Below, piece by piece: positions 1-8,782 of a stretch of 64,000 bases of DNA (within the stretch, counting starts at the first letter, position 1; each line of letters starts with the position of its first letter). The notes below the pieces were generated by a model that worked only from the letters and a program-made list of their open reading frames with translations, did no database searches and was not told the origin of the DNA. Location of the stretch: contig NZ_VUMG01000004.1 in the NCBI RefSeq assembly GCF_009696315.1, forward strand, positions 62,001-126,000. The letters are read 5' to 3'. Position numbers and translations under genes: made by a program. The stretch is from Cutibacterium porci. Its GTDB lineage: Bacteria; Actinomycetota; Actinomycetes; Propionibacteriales; Propionibacteriaceae.

Positions 1-977
1 TGCTTTAGCAACGGAGTGACAGCGTTGCAAAGAGCCTTGGCGTCAGCGTGAATCGGGAAGGACACGTCAGTACGACGTCCCAGCTTCTCCGGACGGTTCT
101 CGACCTGGACGGTAAGGGTGTCGGGAAGGAACTGGTTATAGGGGAAATCGGTCCCTAACAGGATAAGGACATCTGCATCATTCATGCCCTCAGCAGCGGC
201 ACCATAACCCAGCAAGCCGGTCATACCGACATCGAAGGGATTGTCGTACTGAATAAAGTCCTTGCCTCGCAGGGAATGGCCAATAGGAGCCTTGAGCTTG
301 TCGGCGAGGGCGAGGACCTCATCGTGTGCGCCTTCAACACCGGCGCCGGCGAAAATGGCAACCTTCCTCGCGTCGTTGAGCAACGTGACAAGCTGGCGGA
401 CGTCCTCTGGATTCGGCTCAATAGACGGCCGACGGCTCGGAACAAAGACCGGCGAGGGAGCAACAGCCTTTTTATCCGAAATATCACCCGGAAGGGTAAT
501 GACAGAGACGGTACTGCCAGAAACAGCATGGCGGATGGCAGAATTGACGACACGTGGCGCCTGTTCCGCTGTAGAAACTAATTCACAGTAGTCGGAACAC
601 TCCACGAAGAGACGGTCAGGATGGGTCTCCTGGAAATAGCTCATGCCAATCTGGACGCTAGGAATATGGGATGCGATTGCCAATACCGGCACCTGAGAAC
701 GGTAAGCATCGAACAGCCCGTTAATGAGGTGAAGGTTGCCCGGTCCGCACGAACCCGCACATACCGCGAGCTCGCCCGTCAAGGTCGCCTCCGCAGCGGC
801 TGCGAACGCCGCAGCCTCTTCGTGGCGAACATGCACCCAGTCGATGCCGCCCTTGGCGGAGCCCCCAGTTTTACGAACCGCATCAACGATTGGGTTAAGG
901 GAGTCACCGACGATGCCGTAGATCCGTCTCACCCCCGCATCAAGGAGTTGTTGGACGAGCTGTTCGGCAACATTCAT
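1..977 (-). CDS. poxB: Pyruvate oxidase / quinone-dependent pyruvate dehydrogenase, partial
   Basis: A thiamine-diphosphate enzyme of the PoxB type, which decarboxylates pyruvate to acetate and passes electrons to quinone or oxygen. About 325 N-terminal residues are present; the 3' end lies outside the window. The protein begins MNVAEQLVQQLLDAG and shows the ThDP-enzyme Pyr-domain pattern (GIVGDSLNPIVDA, then HEEAAAFAA, which contains the catalytic Glu, then CAGSCGPGNLHLINGL) followed by the start of the central FAD-type domain (FAGAGVEGAHDE). The start at 977 has GGAGGT a few bases upstream; a second ATG nearby is out of frame. Family assignment is firm; PoxB versus another pyruvate-using ThDP oxidase rests on the strong match of the first 200 residues from memory. 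Confidence 0.85.
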   Translation of the reverse strand, partial: MNVAEQLVQQLLDAGVRRIYGIVGDSLNPIVDAVRKTGGSAKGGIDWVHVRHEEAAAFAAAAEATLTGELAVCAGSCGPGNLHLINGLFDAYRSQVPVLAIASHIPSVQIGMSYFQETHPDRLFVECSDYCELVSTAEQAPRVVNSAIRHAVSGSTVSVITLPGDISDKKAVAPSPVFVPSRRPSIEPNPEDVRQLVTLLNDARKVAIFAGAGVEGAHDEVLALADKLKAPIGHSLRGKDFIQYDNPFDVGMTGLLGYGAAAEGMNDADVLILLGTDFPYNQFLPDTLTVQVENRPEKLGRRTDVSFPIHADAKALCNAVTPLLK

Positions 978-1013
978 GAAAGGGACCTCCGCGGAACTGA
1001 AGACATGTGTAGA

Positions 1014-1029
1014 GCGGCCGACCGGCCGC
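1014..1029 (-). terminator. Short GC-rich hairpin, possible terminator of the dapB-DUF2993 unit
   Basis: A perfect inverted repeat, GCGGCCG AC CGGCCGC, lies about 55 bases after the stop of the DUF2993 gene and 37 bases before the poxB start. There is no clear T-run, so termination is inferred from position only. Confidence 0.35.
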
Positions 1030-1084
1030 GCACTAGCATACGACGCTTCATCTTAGGCTCACCTCGCTCTTCGCGCGAAGCAGA

Positions 1085-1942
1085 TCACTGTCCCGTGAGG
1101 TCAGACAGCTTTACCTCGGTACCGACCAACGAGAATTCGAGGCCCTGTGGCGTCGCTTTCAGGGAGTCGTACTGCAGATTTCCCAAATCGGGAAGAGTAA
1201 ATCGTTGGGTGATTCCTTCCAGGATGGGTTTGAGCAACATATCGGGAATAGGAATGCCATCAAGGCTGGCCGACGGATTACTCAGTGTCACCCGCCGCGA
1301 GGTGGCCTCCACCCCAGGCACAGCGGTGATGCTGACGTCCACCCGAGCCCCCAATACTGACATCTCCCGCACGATTGTCACCCGACCAGTATCGCCGGTG
1401 TCGTCGTTATAGCTGATCTTTCCACCCGCCAACCTCGACAGCTCCGGCCAGTCAATACGGCCAGTGGCCGACATCGTTTCAGCTACTGTCTGAGAACTCT
1501 GGCGGGCGTGGCGGATACCACTGGCATGGGCTTTAACGTCGCGAAAAGTCACCGTGGTGTCATCTCGAGCCACCGTCGCCTTCGGGACGGTCACGTCAAT
1601 CCCCTGCAACTCGTCGGTGACCAACACTGCAAGGAAGGGACGGTTGTGAATCGTCACCCCAACCGTCGAAGCGTCAGCCCCGACGGATGTCGCAATAACG
1701 TCCGCTACATTTCTTTCAGCTCTCGCCTGAAATGTCTGATCGACAATAACTGCCACGACCGCAAGCAACGCGATAACAACGAGGGCTATCAGCCACGCGA
1801 CAACGCCATGGGAGCGGCGGCCCCCCTCGACCGTCACCACGGTGCCAGAACCAGCCCGCGTTCTCGGCGGAAGCACCTGCGTCGGCTCACTTGGTGTCGC
1901 TGAGAACGTAGGATGCTCATTCAAGTCCCAGCAGCCCTTCAA
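1085..1942 (-). CDS. LmeA-like DUF2993 phospholipid-binding membrane protein
   Basis: A 285-residue protein with a variable polar N-terminus, one membrane segment at about residues 48-70 (VVAWLIALVVIALLAVVAV) and an extracytoplasmic DUF2993-type domain. The domain holds the family's repeating pattern of a beta-rich lipid-binding fold (VGVTIHNRPFLAVLVTDELQ, later IPDMLLKPILEGI). The mycobacterial relative LmeA binds phospholipids and supports lipomannan elongation in the periplasm; that role is known for the family and only inferred here. The start overlaps the end of dapB by 26 bases, so the two are probably cotranscribed. A general signal-anchored protein is the alternative if the DUF2993 match is wrong. 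Confidence 0.7.
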   Translation of the reverse strand: MKGCWDLNEHPTFSATPSEPTQVLPPRTRAGSGTVVTVEGGRRSHGVVAWLIALVVIALLAVVAVIVDQTFQARAERNVADVIATSVGADASTVGVTIHNRPFLAVLVTDELQGIDVTVPKATVARDDTTVTFRDVKAHASGIRHARQSSQTVAETMSATGRIDWPELSRLAGGKISYNDDTGDTGRVTIVREMSVLGARVDVSITAVPGVEATSRRVTLSNPSASLDGIPIPDMLLKPILEGITQRFTLPDLGNLQYDSLKATPQGLEFSLVGTEVKLSDLTGQ

Positions 1943-2657
1943 TACCGATAGTCAGACCTGGACGATCAAGGACTCCGCGAACCCCCGTCAACACACCGGA
2001 CATGAAGGACACCCGATCCATAGAATCATGACGGATGGTGAGCGTTTCGCCTTCAGACCCGAACAGCACCTCCTGGTGAGCCACGAGACCGCGCAGCCGC
2101 ACACCATGAACATGAACCCCATCAACGACAGCCCCACGAGCCCCGTCGAGCTGGCTCTTCGTCGCGTCAGGAACCTCCCCCAGTCCCGCTTCTTCGCGTA
2201 CAGCAGCAATTTTTGTCGCGGTGGCGCGCGCAGTTCCCGACGGCGCATCGACCTTATTGGGATGGTGTAATTCAACGATCTCCACCGACTCGTAGAACCG
2301 TGCAGCCTGCTCAGCGAAATGCATCATGAGGACAGCGCCGATAGAAAAATTCGGGGCGACTAGACAGCCTGTACTCCGATGATCGGCGAGCTGGTCGCGC
2401 AACGTCTGGTACCGCTGATCGTCAAAACCGGTTGTACCAACAACCGTATTGATGTCATGAGAGATCGCCCATGACAGGTTGTCCATGACCGCATCGGGGG
2501 TCGTGAAGTCAACGATGACGTCGGCTTCTAACGCGGCAGAGCGGTCATCTCCACTATCAATAGCCGCGACAAGTTCAGTGTCCTCGGCCTCCTCGACAGC
2601 CTGACAGACCGCAGCCCCCATGCGTCCCTTAGCTCCGAACACGGCAACCTTAATCAT
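1917..2657 (-). CDS. dapB: 4-hydroxy-tetrahydrodipicolinate reductase
   Basis: A 246-residue cytoplasmic enzyme of the diaminopimelate/lysine pathway that reduces hydroxy-tetrahydrodipicolinate with NAD(P)H. The N-terminal nucleotide-binding fold reads MIKVAVFGAKGRMGAAV; the central part has VDFTTPDAVMDN and VVGTTGF, and the C-terminal substrate domain has the signature VEIVELHHPNKVDAPSGTA. The open frame extends 35 codons further upstream, but ATG 2657 is preceded by GGAAGG and matches the family's usual beginning. DapB feeds cell-wall precursor synthesis. Its gene overlaps the downstream DUF2993 gene. Confidence 0.95.
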   Translation of the reverse strand: MIKVAVFGAKGRMGAAVCQAVEEAEDTELVAAIDSGDDRSAALEADVIVDFTTPDAVMDNLSWAISHDINTVVGTTGFDDQRYQTLRDQLADHRSTGCLVAPNFSIGAVLMMHFAEQAARFYESVEIVELHHPNKVDAPSGTARATATKIAAVREEAGLGEVPDATKSQLDGARGAVVDGVHVHGVRLRGLVAHQEVLFGSEGETLTIRHDSMDRVSFMSGVLTGVRGVLDRPGLTIGIEGLLGLE

Positions 2658-2745
2658 CTGGACCTTCCTTCCTTTTCCTGGCACCTGCCCCAGACTACCT
2701 AGCAGGGCTGACGCTGCTGGGCTAGATTCACTCGGCATACGACGA

Positions 2746-2780
2746 ACGGGCTGCCCCGGCACAATGCCAAGGCAGCCCGT
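2746..2780 (-). terminator. Rho-independent-like terminator after pnp
   Basis: Perfect 10-base stem ACGGGCTGCC / GGCAGCCCGT with a 15-base loop, starting about 20 bases after the pnp stop codon. It lies between pnp and dapB on the minus strand and has only a weak T-rich tail, as is common in high-GC Gram-positives. Confidence 0.75.
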
Positions 2781-2801
2781 AACAGTCTCCCGGATGACGA
2801 C

Positions 2802-5009
2802 TCACTCGTCGGTGTCGTCGTCCTCCTCATCGGAAGCCAGCACCAAAGAAAGCTTGCCGCGATCATCGACCTCAGCGATCTCCACTTGGATCTTCTGACC
2901 AACCGACAACACATCCTCAACGGCCTCGACACGCTTACCGTCGTTGAGGTCCCGCATCTTGGAGATATGCAGCAGACCGTCCTTGCCGGGCAGCAAGGAG
3001 ACGAAAGCACCAAAGCTCGTTGTCTTGACGACCGTGCCGAGGTAACGCTCGCCTACCTCAGGCATCTGAGGGTTAGCAATCGCGTTAATCATCGAACGGG
3101 CCGACTCAGCAGAATCACCATTATCGGCACCGATGAAGATAGTGCCGTCGTCTTCAATCGAGATATTGGCACCGGTGTCATCCTGGATCTGGTTAATCAT
3201 CTTGCCCTTCGGGCCGATGACCTCACCGATCTTGTCCACCGGGATGTGGACGGTAATGATGCGCGGGGCGGTTGGGGCCATCTCGTCGGGAGAGTCAATG
3301 GCATCGTTCATGACCTCAAGGATCGCAGTACGGGCCTCTTTAGCCTGCTTGAGAGCACCGGCAAGCACATCAGCAGGAATACCGTCGAGCTTGGTGTCCA
3401 ACTGCAATGCGGTCACGAACTCACTCGTCCCGGCGACCTTGAAGTCCATGTCGCCAAGAGCATCCTCGGCGCCAAGGATGTCGGTGAGGGCCAAATACTT
3501 TGTCGTGCCATCCTCGTCCGTCTCACTCATGAGACCCATCGCGATGCCAGCGACCGGGGCGCGCAGCGGCACACCGGCATTGAATAGCGCCAAGGTAGAG
3601 GCGCAGACCGACCCCATAGAGGTCGAACCGTTAGAACCGATGGCCTCAGAGACCTCGCGGATGGCGTAGGGAAACTCCTCACGGCTGGGCAGCACCGGAA
3701 TGAGGGCCCGCTCAGCAAGGTTGCCGTGGCCTATCTCGCGGCGCTTCGGGGAGCCAACACGGCCAGTCTCGCCGGTGGAGTATGGCGGCATGTTGTAGTT
3801 GTGCATGTACCGCCGTGAGGTTTCCGGAGAGAGGGTGTCGAGCTTCTGCTCCATGTCAAGCATGTTAAGGGTCGACACCCCTAGGATCTGGGTCTCGCCG
3901 CGCTGGAACAACGCTGAGCCGTGGACCCGCGGGATGATGCCAACCTCAGCCGACAGCGAGCGAATATCGCGAGGCCCACGACCGTCAATTCGCACACCCT
4001 CGTCAAGAACGCGCTTGCGAACGATCTTCTTCATAACGGCCTTGAAGGCGCCGGAGATTTCAGCCTCGCGTTCCGGGAAAGCGTCAGCGAGCTCGGTCTT
4101 AATACGAGTCTTAAGCTCGGACTCGGCCTCCTGGCGCTCCAGCTTTGCTGCGATCTGTTCGATGCGGGAGAGTTCGTCGGCGGCCTTCTCCTCAACGGCA
4201 GCGTAGACGTCATCCTCGTAGTCCTTGAAGACCGGGAAGTCGTACGTCTCCTTGGGAAGCTTGGCAGCCAACGCAACCTGAGCGTCACACAGCACCTTGA
4301 TGAACGGCTTGGCAGCCTCCAGACCAGTAGCGACGACCTCTTCTGTCGGGGCGGTACGCCCGCCGCGCACCAGGCCCCAGGTGGCGGGGGTCGACTCTGC
4401 TTCAACCATCATGATGGCGACGTCACCGTCGGCGAGAACGCGGCCAGCGACGACCATGTCGAACGTCGACTCCTTGCGCTGGTCGACAGAGGGGAAGCAC
4501 ACCCACTGGTCTTCGATGAGAGCCATCCGCACACCACCGATCGGGCCAGAGAACGGCAGACCAGCCAGCTGGGTGGACATCGAGGCCGCATTGATGGCGA
4601 CGACGTCATAATAGACAGCCGGGTTGAGAGCCATCACAGTGACGACAACCTGAACCTCGTTGCGCAGCCCCTTGACAAAGGAGGGGCGCAGCGGACGGTC
4701 AATAAGGCGGCACGCAAGGATGGCACCCTCGGACGGGCGTCCCTCACGACGGAAAAACGAGCCAGGGATACGACCGGCTGCATACATACGCTCCTCGACG
4801 TCAACCGTCAACGGGAAGAAGTCAATGGAGTCACGGGGAGTCTTAGCTGCCGTGGTAGCCGACAACAGCATGGTGTCACCGTCAAGGTAGACGGCGGCGG
4901 ATCCATCCGCCTGCTGGGCCAGCAAGCCCGCTTCGAAGCGGACGACGTGCTTGCCAAATTTGCCGTTGTCGATGATGGCCTCGGTGAATTCGAGTCCGGG
5001 TCCCTCCAC
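2802..5009 (-). CDS. pnp: Polyribonucleotide nucleotidyltransferase (PNPase)
   Basis: A 735-residue phosphorolytic 3'-to-5' exoribonuclease of RNA decay; actinobacterial PNPase has also been reported to make guanosine pentaphosphate. It contains two RNase PH-like cores (residues about 10-150 with [16 protein letters not shown] and [12 protein letters not shown]; about 330-560 with [22 protein letters not shown] and [12 protein letters not shown]), a helical linker between them, a KH domain (about 590-645, [20 protein letters not shown]) and an S1 domain at the end ([20 protein letters not shown]). The start is GTG 5009 with AAAGGA seven bases upstream. It follows rpsO, the standard order. The acidic C-terminal tail ([10 protein letters not shown]) is typical. 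Confidence 0.97.
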   Translation of the reverse strand: MEGPGLEFTEAIIDNGKFGKHVVRFEAGLLAQQADGSAAVYLDGDTMLLSATTAAKTPRDSIDFFPLTVDVEERMYAAGRIPGSFFRREGRPSEGAILACRLIDRPLRPSFVKGLRNEVQVVVTVMALNPAVYYDVVAINAASMSTQLAGLPFSGPIGGVRMALIEDQWVCFPSVDQRKESTFDMVVAGRVLADGDVAIMMVEAESTPATWGLVRGGRTAPTEEVVATGLEAAKPFIKVLCDAQVALAAKLPKETYDFPVFKDYEDDVYAAVEEKAADELSRIEQIAAKLERQEAESELKTRIKTELADAFPEREAEISGAFKAVMKKIVRKRVLDEGVRIDGRGPRDIRSLSAEVGIIPRVHGSALFQRGETQILGVSTLNMLDMEQKLDTLSPETSRRYMHNYNMPPYSTGETGRVGSPKRREIGHGNLAERALIPVLPSREEFPYAIREVSEAIGSNGSTSMGSVCASTLALFNAGVPLRAPVAGIAMGLMSETDEDGTTKYLALTDILGAEDALGDMDFKVAGTSEFVTALQLDTKLDGIPADVLAGALKQAKEARTAILEVMNDAIDSPDEMAPTAPRIITVHIPVDKIGEVIGPKGKMINQIQDDTGANISIEDDGTIFIGADNGDSAESARSMINAIANPQMPEVGERYLGTVVKTTSFGAFVSLLPGKDGLLHISKMRDLNDGKRVEAVEDVLSVGQKIQVEIAEVDDRGKLSLVLASDEEDDDTDE

Positions 5010-5270
5010 AGGGATGTCCTTTCGCAGGGCCGACCGCCGCCCGCGAGCGCTCCAGAAGGCACCCCTTAATAAACCACACCGGTCTTCGATCGAAGCCGCC
5101 GGGATCGCTCCCGGTGGCCACTACCGAGGACCCATGTGCCATGGGGAGGCAGTCGACAGTTACAGTGATTCTTATTGTGCCTTTGAGTCTACGGCATCAA
5201 CGACCAATACCACGAATTGCTGGTGACAGATGGAGTCGAGGTTGTGGGTAAAACCCGACCAGCAGGCATA
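5010..5270. other. pnp leader / rpsO-pnp intergenic space
   Basis: About 260 bases with no credible gene. It contains a short perfect inverted repeat, CCGGGA tcgc TCCCGG, at 5099-5114, inside what would be the pnp leader. PNPase genes of other bacteria are autoregulated through a leader stem-loop cut by RNase III, so a similar role is possible, but this hairpin is too short to argue for it strongly. Confidence 0.4.
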
Positions 5271-5302
5271 GCAAAACGGAGCGCCCACAAGGACGCCCCG
5301 TT
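5271..5302 (-). terminator. Terminator after rpsO
   Basis: Read on the minus strand, AACGGGGCGTCC, a short loop, then GGGCGCTCCGTT followed by TTGC. The 12-base stem closes with G-U pairs at two positions. It starts about 18 bases after the rpsO stop codon. Confidence 0.75.
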
Positions 5303-5320
5303 GCAGATGGTCTGTGACGC

Positions 5321-5584
5321 TCAGCGGCGCAGGCCCAAGCGAGCAATCAGCTCACGGTAATGCTCAATATCATTCTTCGCGATGTAGTTGAGCAGACGGC
5401 GACGCTGACCAACCATGAGCATCAAGCCACGGCGGGAATGATGATCGCCCTTGTGAGCCTTGAGGTGTTCCGTAAGTTCGGCGATACGCTTCGTAAGGAT
5501 AGCGACCTGAACGTCCGGGGAACCTGTATCGCCAGGATGGGTCGCGTACTCGTCAATGATCTTCTTCTTCTCGGCAGCATCCAT
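5321..5584 (-). CDS. rpsO: 30S ribosomal protein S15
   Basis: An 87-residue primary 16S rRNA-binding protein of the small subunit. The family signature is visible: [36 protein letters not shown] and the C-terminal [19 protein letters not shown], ending LIARLGLRR. The open frame continues 30 codons upstream, but ATG 5584 ([13 protein letters not shown]) has AGAAAGGGA upstream and gives the normal family length. It sits between ribF and pnp, the conserved arrangement. Confidence 0.97.
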   Translation of the reverse strand: MDAAEKKKIIDEYATHPGDTGSPDVQVAILTKRIAELTEHLKAHKGDHHSRRGLMLMVGQRRRLLNYIAKNDIEHYRELIARLGLRR

Positions 5585-5711
5585 CTCAGTAGATCCCTTT
5601 CTGTCCGTTGCGCGGCGTCCCCAACGCTCTGATTGCAGGAGACTCTTCCAAGGCCGCGGCCGATCTGACGGCAACTGGGCAAGGCTATCAGCCCTCCCCT
5701 ATTCGGCGCGA

Positions 5712-5745
5712 ATTCTTATGCCAGACAAATTCTTATGCCAGACAA
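5712..5745. repeat. 17-base perfect tandem duplication upstream of rpsO
   Basis: The unit ATTCTTATGCCAGACAA occurs twice head to tail (5712-5728 and 5729-5745) in the 189-base gap between ribF and rpsO. It lies where the rpsO promoter would be expected, so it may duplicate a promoter element or reflect replication slippage. Confidence 0.9.
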
Positions 5746-5773
5746 GGGTCGATCGACGAAAGTGACGTCCACA

Positions 5774-6676
5774 TCAGGGCAAAACTCGCTTGGCTGCCTC
5801 GACATCGTCATTCATCTGAGATATGAGTGGCTCGACCCCGTCAAACTTGATTTGGTCGCGTAGCCGCTCAGCGAAGGCCACCGTGACGTCGGTGCCATAC
5901 AGCTCCAGGTCGTCTCGACCGATGGCGTAGGTTTCGACACGACGCTCGACCCCGTCGAATGTCGGATTGGTACCAACCGATATTGCCGATGGAAGTCGAC
6001 GGCCAGCGTCCGGGCCGGTGCTGGGCTCCAGCCACCCGGCGTACACCCCATCAGAAGGGACGGCCCGATCCTGGGGTACAACGAGGTTAGCCGTTGGGAA
6101 TCCGAGTTCGCGTCCGCGCTGGTCGCCCATCACGACAACCCCAGCAACCTCGAAGGGTCGGCCTAGAAGTTGTGTCGCCTCGGTGACATTGCCTGCGGCT
6201 ACCACGTCGCGCACCCGAGTCGACGAGACAGTCACCCCCGAAATAGCCACGAGATCCATCGCATGCACCTGAAAGCGACCGCGTCCCATCTCGGCCAGAG
6301 TATCCGGGGTGCCCACTGCTTGACGTCCGAAGCGGAAGTTTTGACCCACCAGCACATGCTTGGGCTGCAAAGGCCCTAGCACCCGCTCAACAAACGCCGC
6401 AGGAGTCCAACTAGCGACCTCGGTGGTGAAATTGACTACGCGCACTTCGCTGGCACCGGCAGCTTTAAGCAACTCGATCCGCCGCTCCAGCGAACACAGC
6501 AAAGCCGGGGCATGGCCGGGAGCCAGGACGGTCAGTGGGTGTGGCCAGAATGTGACAGCAACGACACAGCCGTCTGGATCCACCCTCTTGGCCTCCTGGA
6601 CAAGAGCCTGGTGGCCTCTATGTACACCATCGAAGTTTCCGATAACGACAGTCAACGATTCCTCGGGAACAGACAC
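5774..6676 (-). CDS. ribF: Bifunctional riboflavin kinase / FAD synthetase
   Basis: A 300-residue enzyme that phosphorylates riboflavin to FMN and adenylylates FMN to FAD. The N-terminal nucleotidyltransferase domain (1-165) has VVIGNFDGVHRGHQALV and WPHPLTVLAPG, then VGQNFRFGRQAVG and VSSTRVRDVVAAGNV; the C-terminal kinase domain has RGRELGFPTANL, GVYAGW and SAISVGTNPTFDG. An in-frame TGA lies just upstream of GTG 6676, so the start must be at or after that codon; no good ribosome binding site is visible. The usual neighbours are truB upstream and rpsO downstream; here truB is 3.7 kb away because an osmoprotectant importer lies between them. Confidence 0.95.
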   Translation of the reverse strand: MSVPEESLTVVIGNFDGVHRGHQALVQEAKRVDPDGCVVAVTFWPHPLTVLAPGHAPALLCSLERRIELLKAAGASEVRVVNFTTEVASWTPAAFVERVLGPLQPKHVLVGQNFRFGRQAVGTPDTLAEMGRGRFQVHAMDLVAISGVTVSSTRVRDVVAAGNVTEATQLLGRPFEVAGVVVMGDQRGRELGFPTANLVVPQDRAVPSDGVYAGWLEPSTGPDAGRRLPSAISVGTNPTFDGVERRVETYAIGRDDLELYGTDVTVAFAERLRDQIKFDGVEPLISQMNDDVEAAKRVLP

Positions 6677-6859
6677 GTTGGGCAGTCTATGGTGCGAAGC
6701 GCGTTGAACCCGAATTGTCGCACGTACTGCTCACCCAGCATGTAGGCGGGTCGACAACGCGGTACCGAATCCCAGGGTCGTCATCATGGCGTCGCCGGGT
6801 CATCAGATCCCCACGCAGAACGGGCTGCCTCTTGCGGACGGCCCGCGACAATGGCTACC

Positions 6860-7879
6860 TCACTTCTGGCCAAGTTTGCCGGTCGTGAGCTTGTCAACCC
6901 AAGCTTCGTTGCGCGCTGTCCACTCCGTAACAGCCTTCTCCTGGTTCTTGCCACCGTACTTATCTGCCGAGAACATGGTGTCTTCAAGATCAGAAAGTGT
7001 CTTGTCATCAAAAGCCATATTGCGCATCAACTGAGCAGCCTTCGGAAAGTCCCGCTCAAATCCCGGACGGCCGAAGCTGTAAATCACCTCAGCATTACCC
7101 ATAGCCTTCTTGGGATCTTTAAGATCCCGGACCGGAAACGCGCCGTACGCCCAGTGCGGACGCCACAATGTCACCGCAATATCACGGTTGGCGTCAGTGG
7201 CCTTTTTCAGTTGCGACAACATTGCAGGCGTCGACGATATCTTGAAGTTGAGGTTGCTCAAATCGTATTTCGGTATCGCCGACTGCTGGGTCACCTTAGT
7301 TAGGCCAGCACCGGCCTCAATACCATAAAGAGTATTTCCATACTCATCACCCATCGTTTTCAGATCGCCGATAGTTTTCGCTTTAGAGTTCTTACTGACA
7401 GCGATGGTGAGCTTCGCATTGTCATACCAACAGCCAAGGTTCTCCATTGTATCCCCATAGCGCTTGACATAGTCAGCGTGGGTAATTGGCAGCCAGGTAT
7501 CGGTGAGAAGGTCAATATCCCCAGCTACGAGCCCGGCGTAGCCGGGTCCAGCATCGAAGCCTTTGATCGTCACCTTATAGCCGTCACGCTCCAAGACGTT
7601 TTTCATGATTCCGGCAGTCGCGAAGGATTCGTCCCAGCCGTTAAAAGCACCGATAGTGAGATCCTTCTTACCATCGGCCTTCATAGAAGTCGTGTCCCTC
7701 GACCCCTTACCCGGCGTACAATTAGCCCACTTTGTGTTGACATTGTCAGACCCACTGCTGGAGTTATCGGGCTCCCCATTACCGCTGTTAGTGGCCCCAC
7801 ATCCGGATAGAGCCAGGGCTCCGATCGCTAGGGTGGATGCTGCGGCAATGACTTTGCGTCGAACCATACTTACGTTCAT
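6860..7879 (-). CDS. opuAC: Glycine betaine/proline-type ABC transporter substrate-binding lipoprotein
   Basis: A 339-residue extracytoplasmic solute receptor of the ProX/OpuAC class. A lipoprotein signal peptide with lipobox LSGC ends at Cys26, followed by a Ser/Asn-rich linker. The ligand-binding fold shows KKDLTIGAFNGWDESFATAG, then GLVAGDIDLLTDTWLPITHADY and DIAVTLWRPHWAYGAF, with the aromatic residues (W, Y) that cage quaternary amines in this family. It is the third gene of the operon with the permease and ATPase and has its own GAGGACG binding site. Substrate could be betaine, proline betaine or choline; sequence alone does not say which. It probably supports osmotic protection. Confidence 0.88.
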   Translation of the reverse strand: MNVSMVRRKVIAAASTLAIGALALSGCGATNSGNGEPDNSSSGSDNVNTKWANCTPGKGSRDTTSMKADGKKDLTIGAFNGWDESFATAGIMKNVLERDGYKVTIKGFDAGPGYAGLVAGDIDLLTDTWLPITHADYVKRYGDTMENLGCWYDNAKLTIAVSKNSKAKTIGDLKTMGDEYGNTLYGIEAGAGLTKVTQQSAIPKYDLSNLNFKISSTPAMLSQLKKATDANRDIAVTLWRPHWAYGAFPVRDLKDPKKAMGNAEVIYSFGRPGFERDFPKAAQLMRNMAFDDKTLSDLEDTMFSADKYGGKNQEKAVTEWTARNEAWVDKLTTGKLGQK

Positions 7880-7910
7880 CGGTACGTCCTCATATTTGTG
7901 TGCTAGTTAC

Positions 7911-8777
7911 TCAATTAGCCCGCTGGGCCCGCGCGAGCGGAGTGCGATTCGCTAGTCCGCTGGTAATGCGATCCAGATATACCGCTACGACGACCACCGC
8001 CAGACCGGCCTCCATGCCTAGGCCGATGTCAACCTGGGATAACGCTGCCACGACGTCACCACCGAGGCCTCCAGCACCGACCATGCCCGAGAGCACAACC
8101 ATCGACAAGGCCAGCATGATGACTTGGTTGACCCCAGCCATCACCGTCGGCATGGCTAACGGCATCTGGATGCGCCACAAGATATGACGGGGACTAGCAC
8201 CAAATGCAGCGCCAGCCTCAACAGTCTCGGTATCGACTCCGCGGATGCCCAGTTCAGTGAACCGCACTCCCGGCGGAAGGGCGAAAATGATAGTGGCAAT
8301 GGCACCGGGAACCTGCCCAATACCGAAGAGCACGATGACCGGGACGAGGTATGCCAGTGAAGGCATCGTCTGCATGAAATCAAGGATCGGTTTGATAATG
8401 GCCGAAAATCGCTTCGACTTGGCTGCCCAAATACCCAATGGGATCGCCAGAATCAAAGCCAGAATAACGGCAACCACTACCAGAGCGAGGGTTTGCATGG
8501 TGTTGTTCCATTGATCCATTGCCCTCACCAGATAAAAGCCAATGAGCGCAAACACCCCGACCCGCCAGTTGGCGCAGGCCCAACCAATAGCGGCGAAGAC
8601 CACCATCATGACCAGATACAACGGTTTGGATAACACAAGGCTGAGCCCGTGATACATACCGCCAATCACAACGTTAGTGAACGTAATGAGCCAGTCAAAG
8701 GCGTTCTGGAACCAGTCAAAGAAGGTCTCGATCCAGCTACCAAGCGGAATTCGAGGATTGGCAAAATTGAAGCCCAT
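7911..8777 (-). CDS. opuAB: Glycine betaine/proline ABC transporter permease
   Basis: A 288-residue inner-membrane permease of the ProW/OpuAB type. About six hydrophobic segments are visible; the cytoplasmic loop that docks on the ATPase reads EAGAAFGASPRHILWRIQMP, followed by MAGVNQVIMLALSMVVL. The N-terminus carries an amphipathic stretch (PLGSWIETFFDWFQNAFDWL) like that of ProW. The ATG is five bases after the ATPase stop codon with AAGGAGG inside the end of that gene, so translation is coupled. Confidence 0.92.
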   Translation of the reverse strand: MGFNFANPRIPLGSWIETFFDWFQNAFDWLITFTNVVIGGMYHGLSLVLSKPLYLVMMVVFAAIGWACANWRVGVFALIGFYLVRAMDQWNNTMQTLALVVVAVILALILAIPLGIWAAKSKRFSAIIKPILDFMQTMPSLAYLVPVIVLFGIGQVPGAIATIIFALPPGVRFTELGIRGVDTETVEAGAAFGASPRHILWRIQMPLAMPTVMAGVNQVIMLALSMVVLSGMVGAGGLGGDVVAALSQVDIGLGMEAGLAVVVVAVYLDRITSGLANRTPLARAQRAN

Positions 8778-8782
8778 CGTGA

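Noticed and set aside
3921-5069. 382-codon open frame antisense to pnp
   Set aside because: It mirrors the pnp coding strand and shows no family motifs; long antisense frames are common in GC-rich genes.
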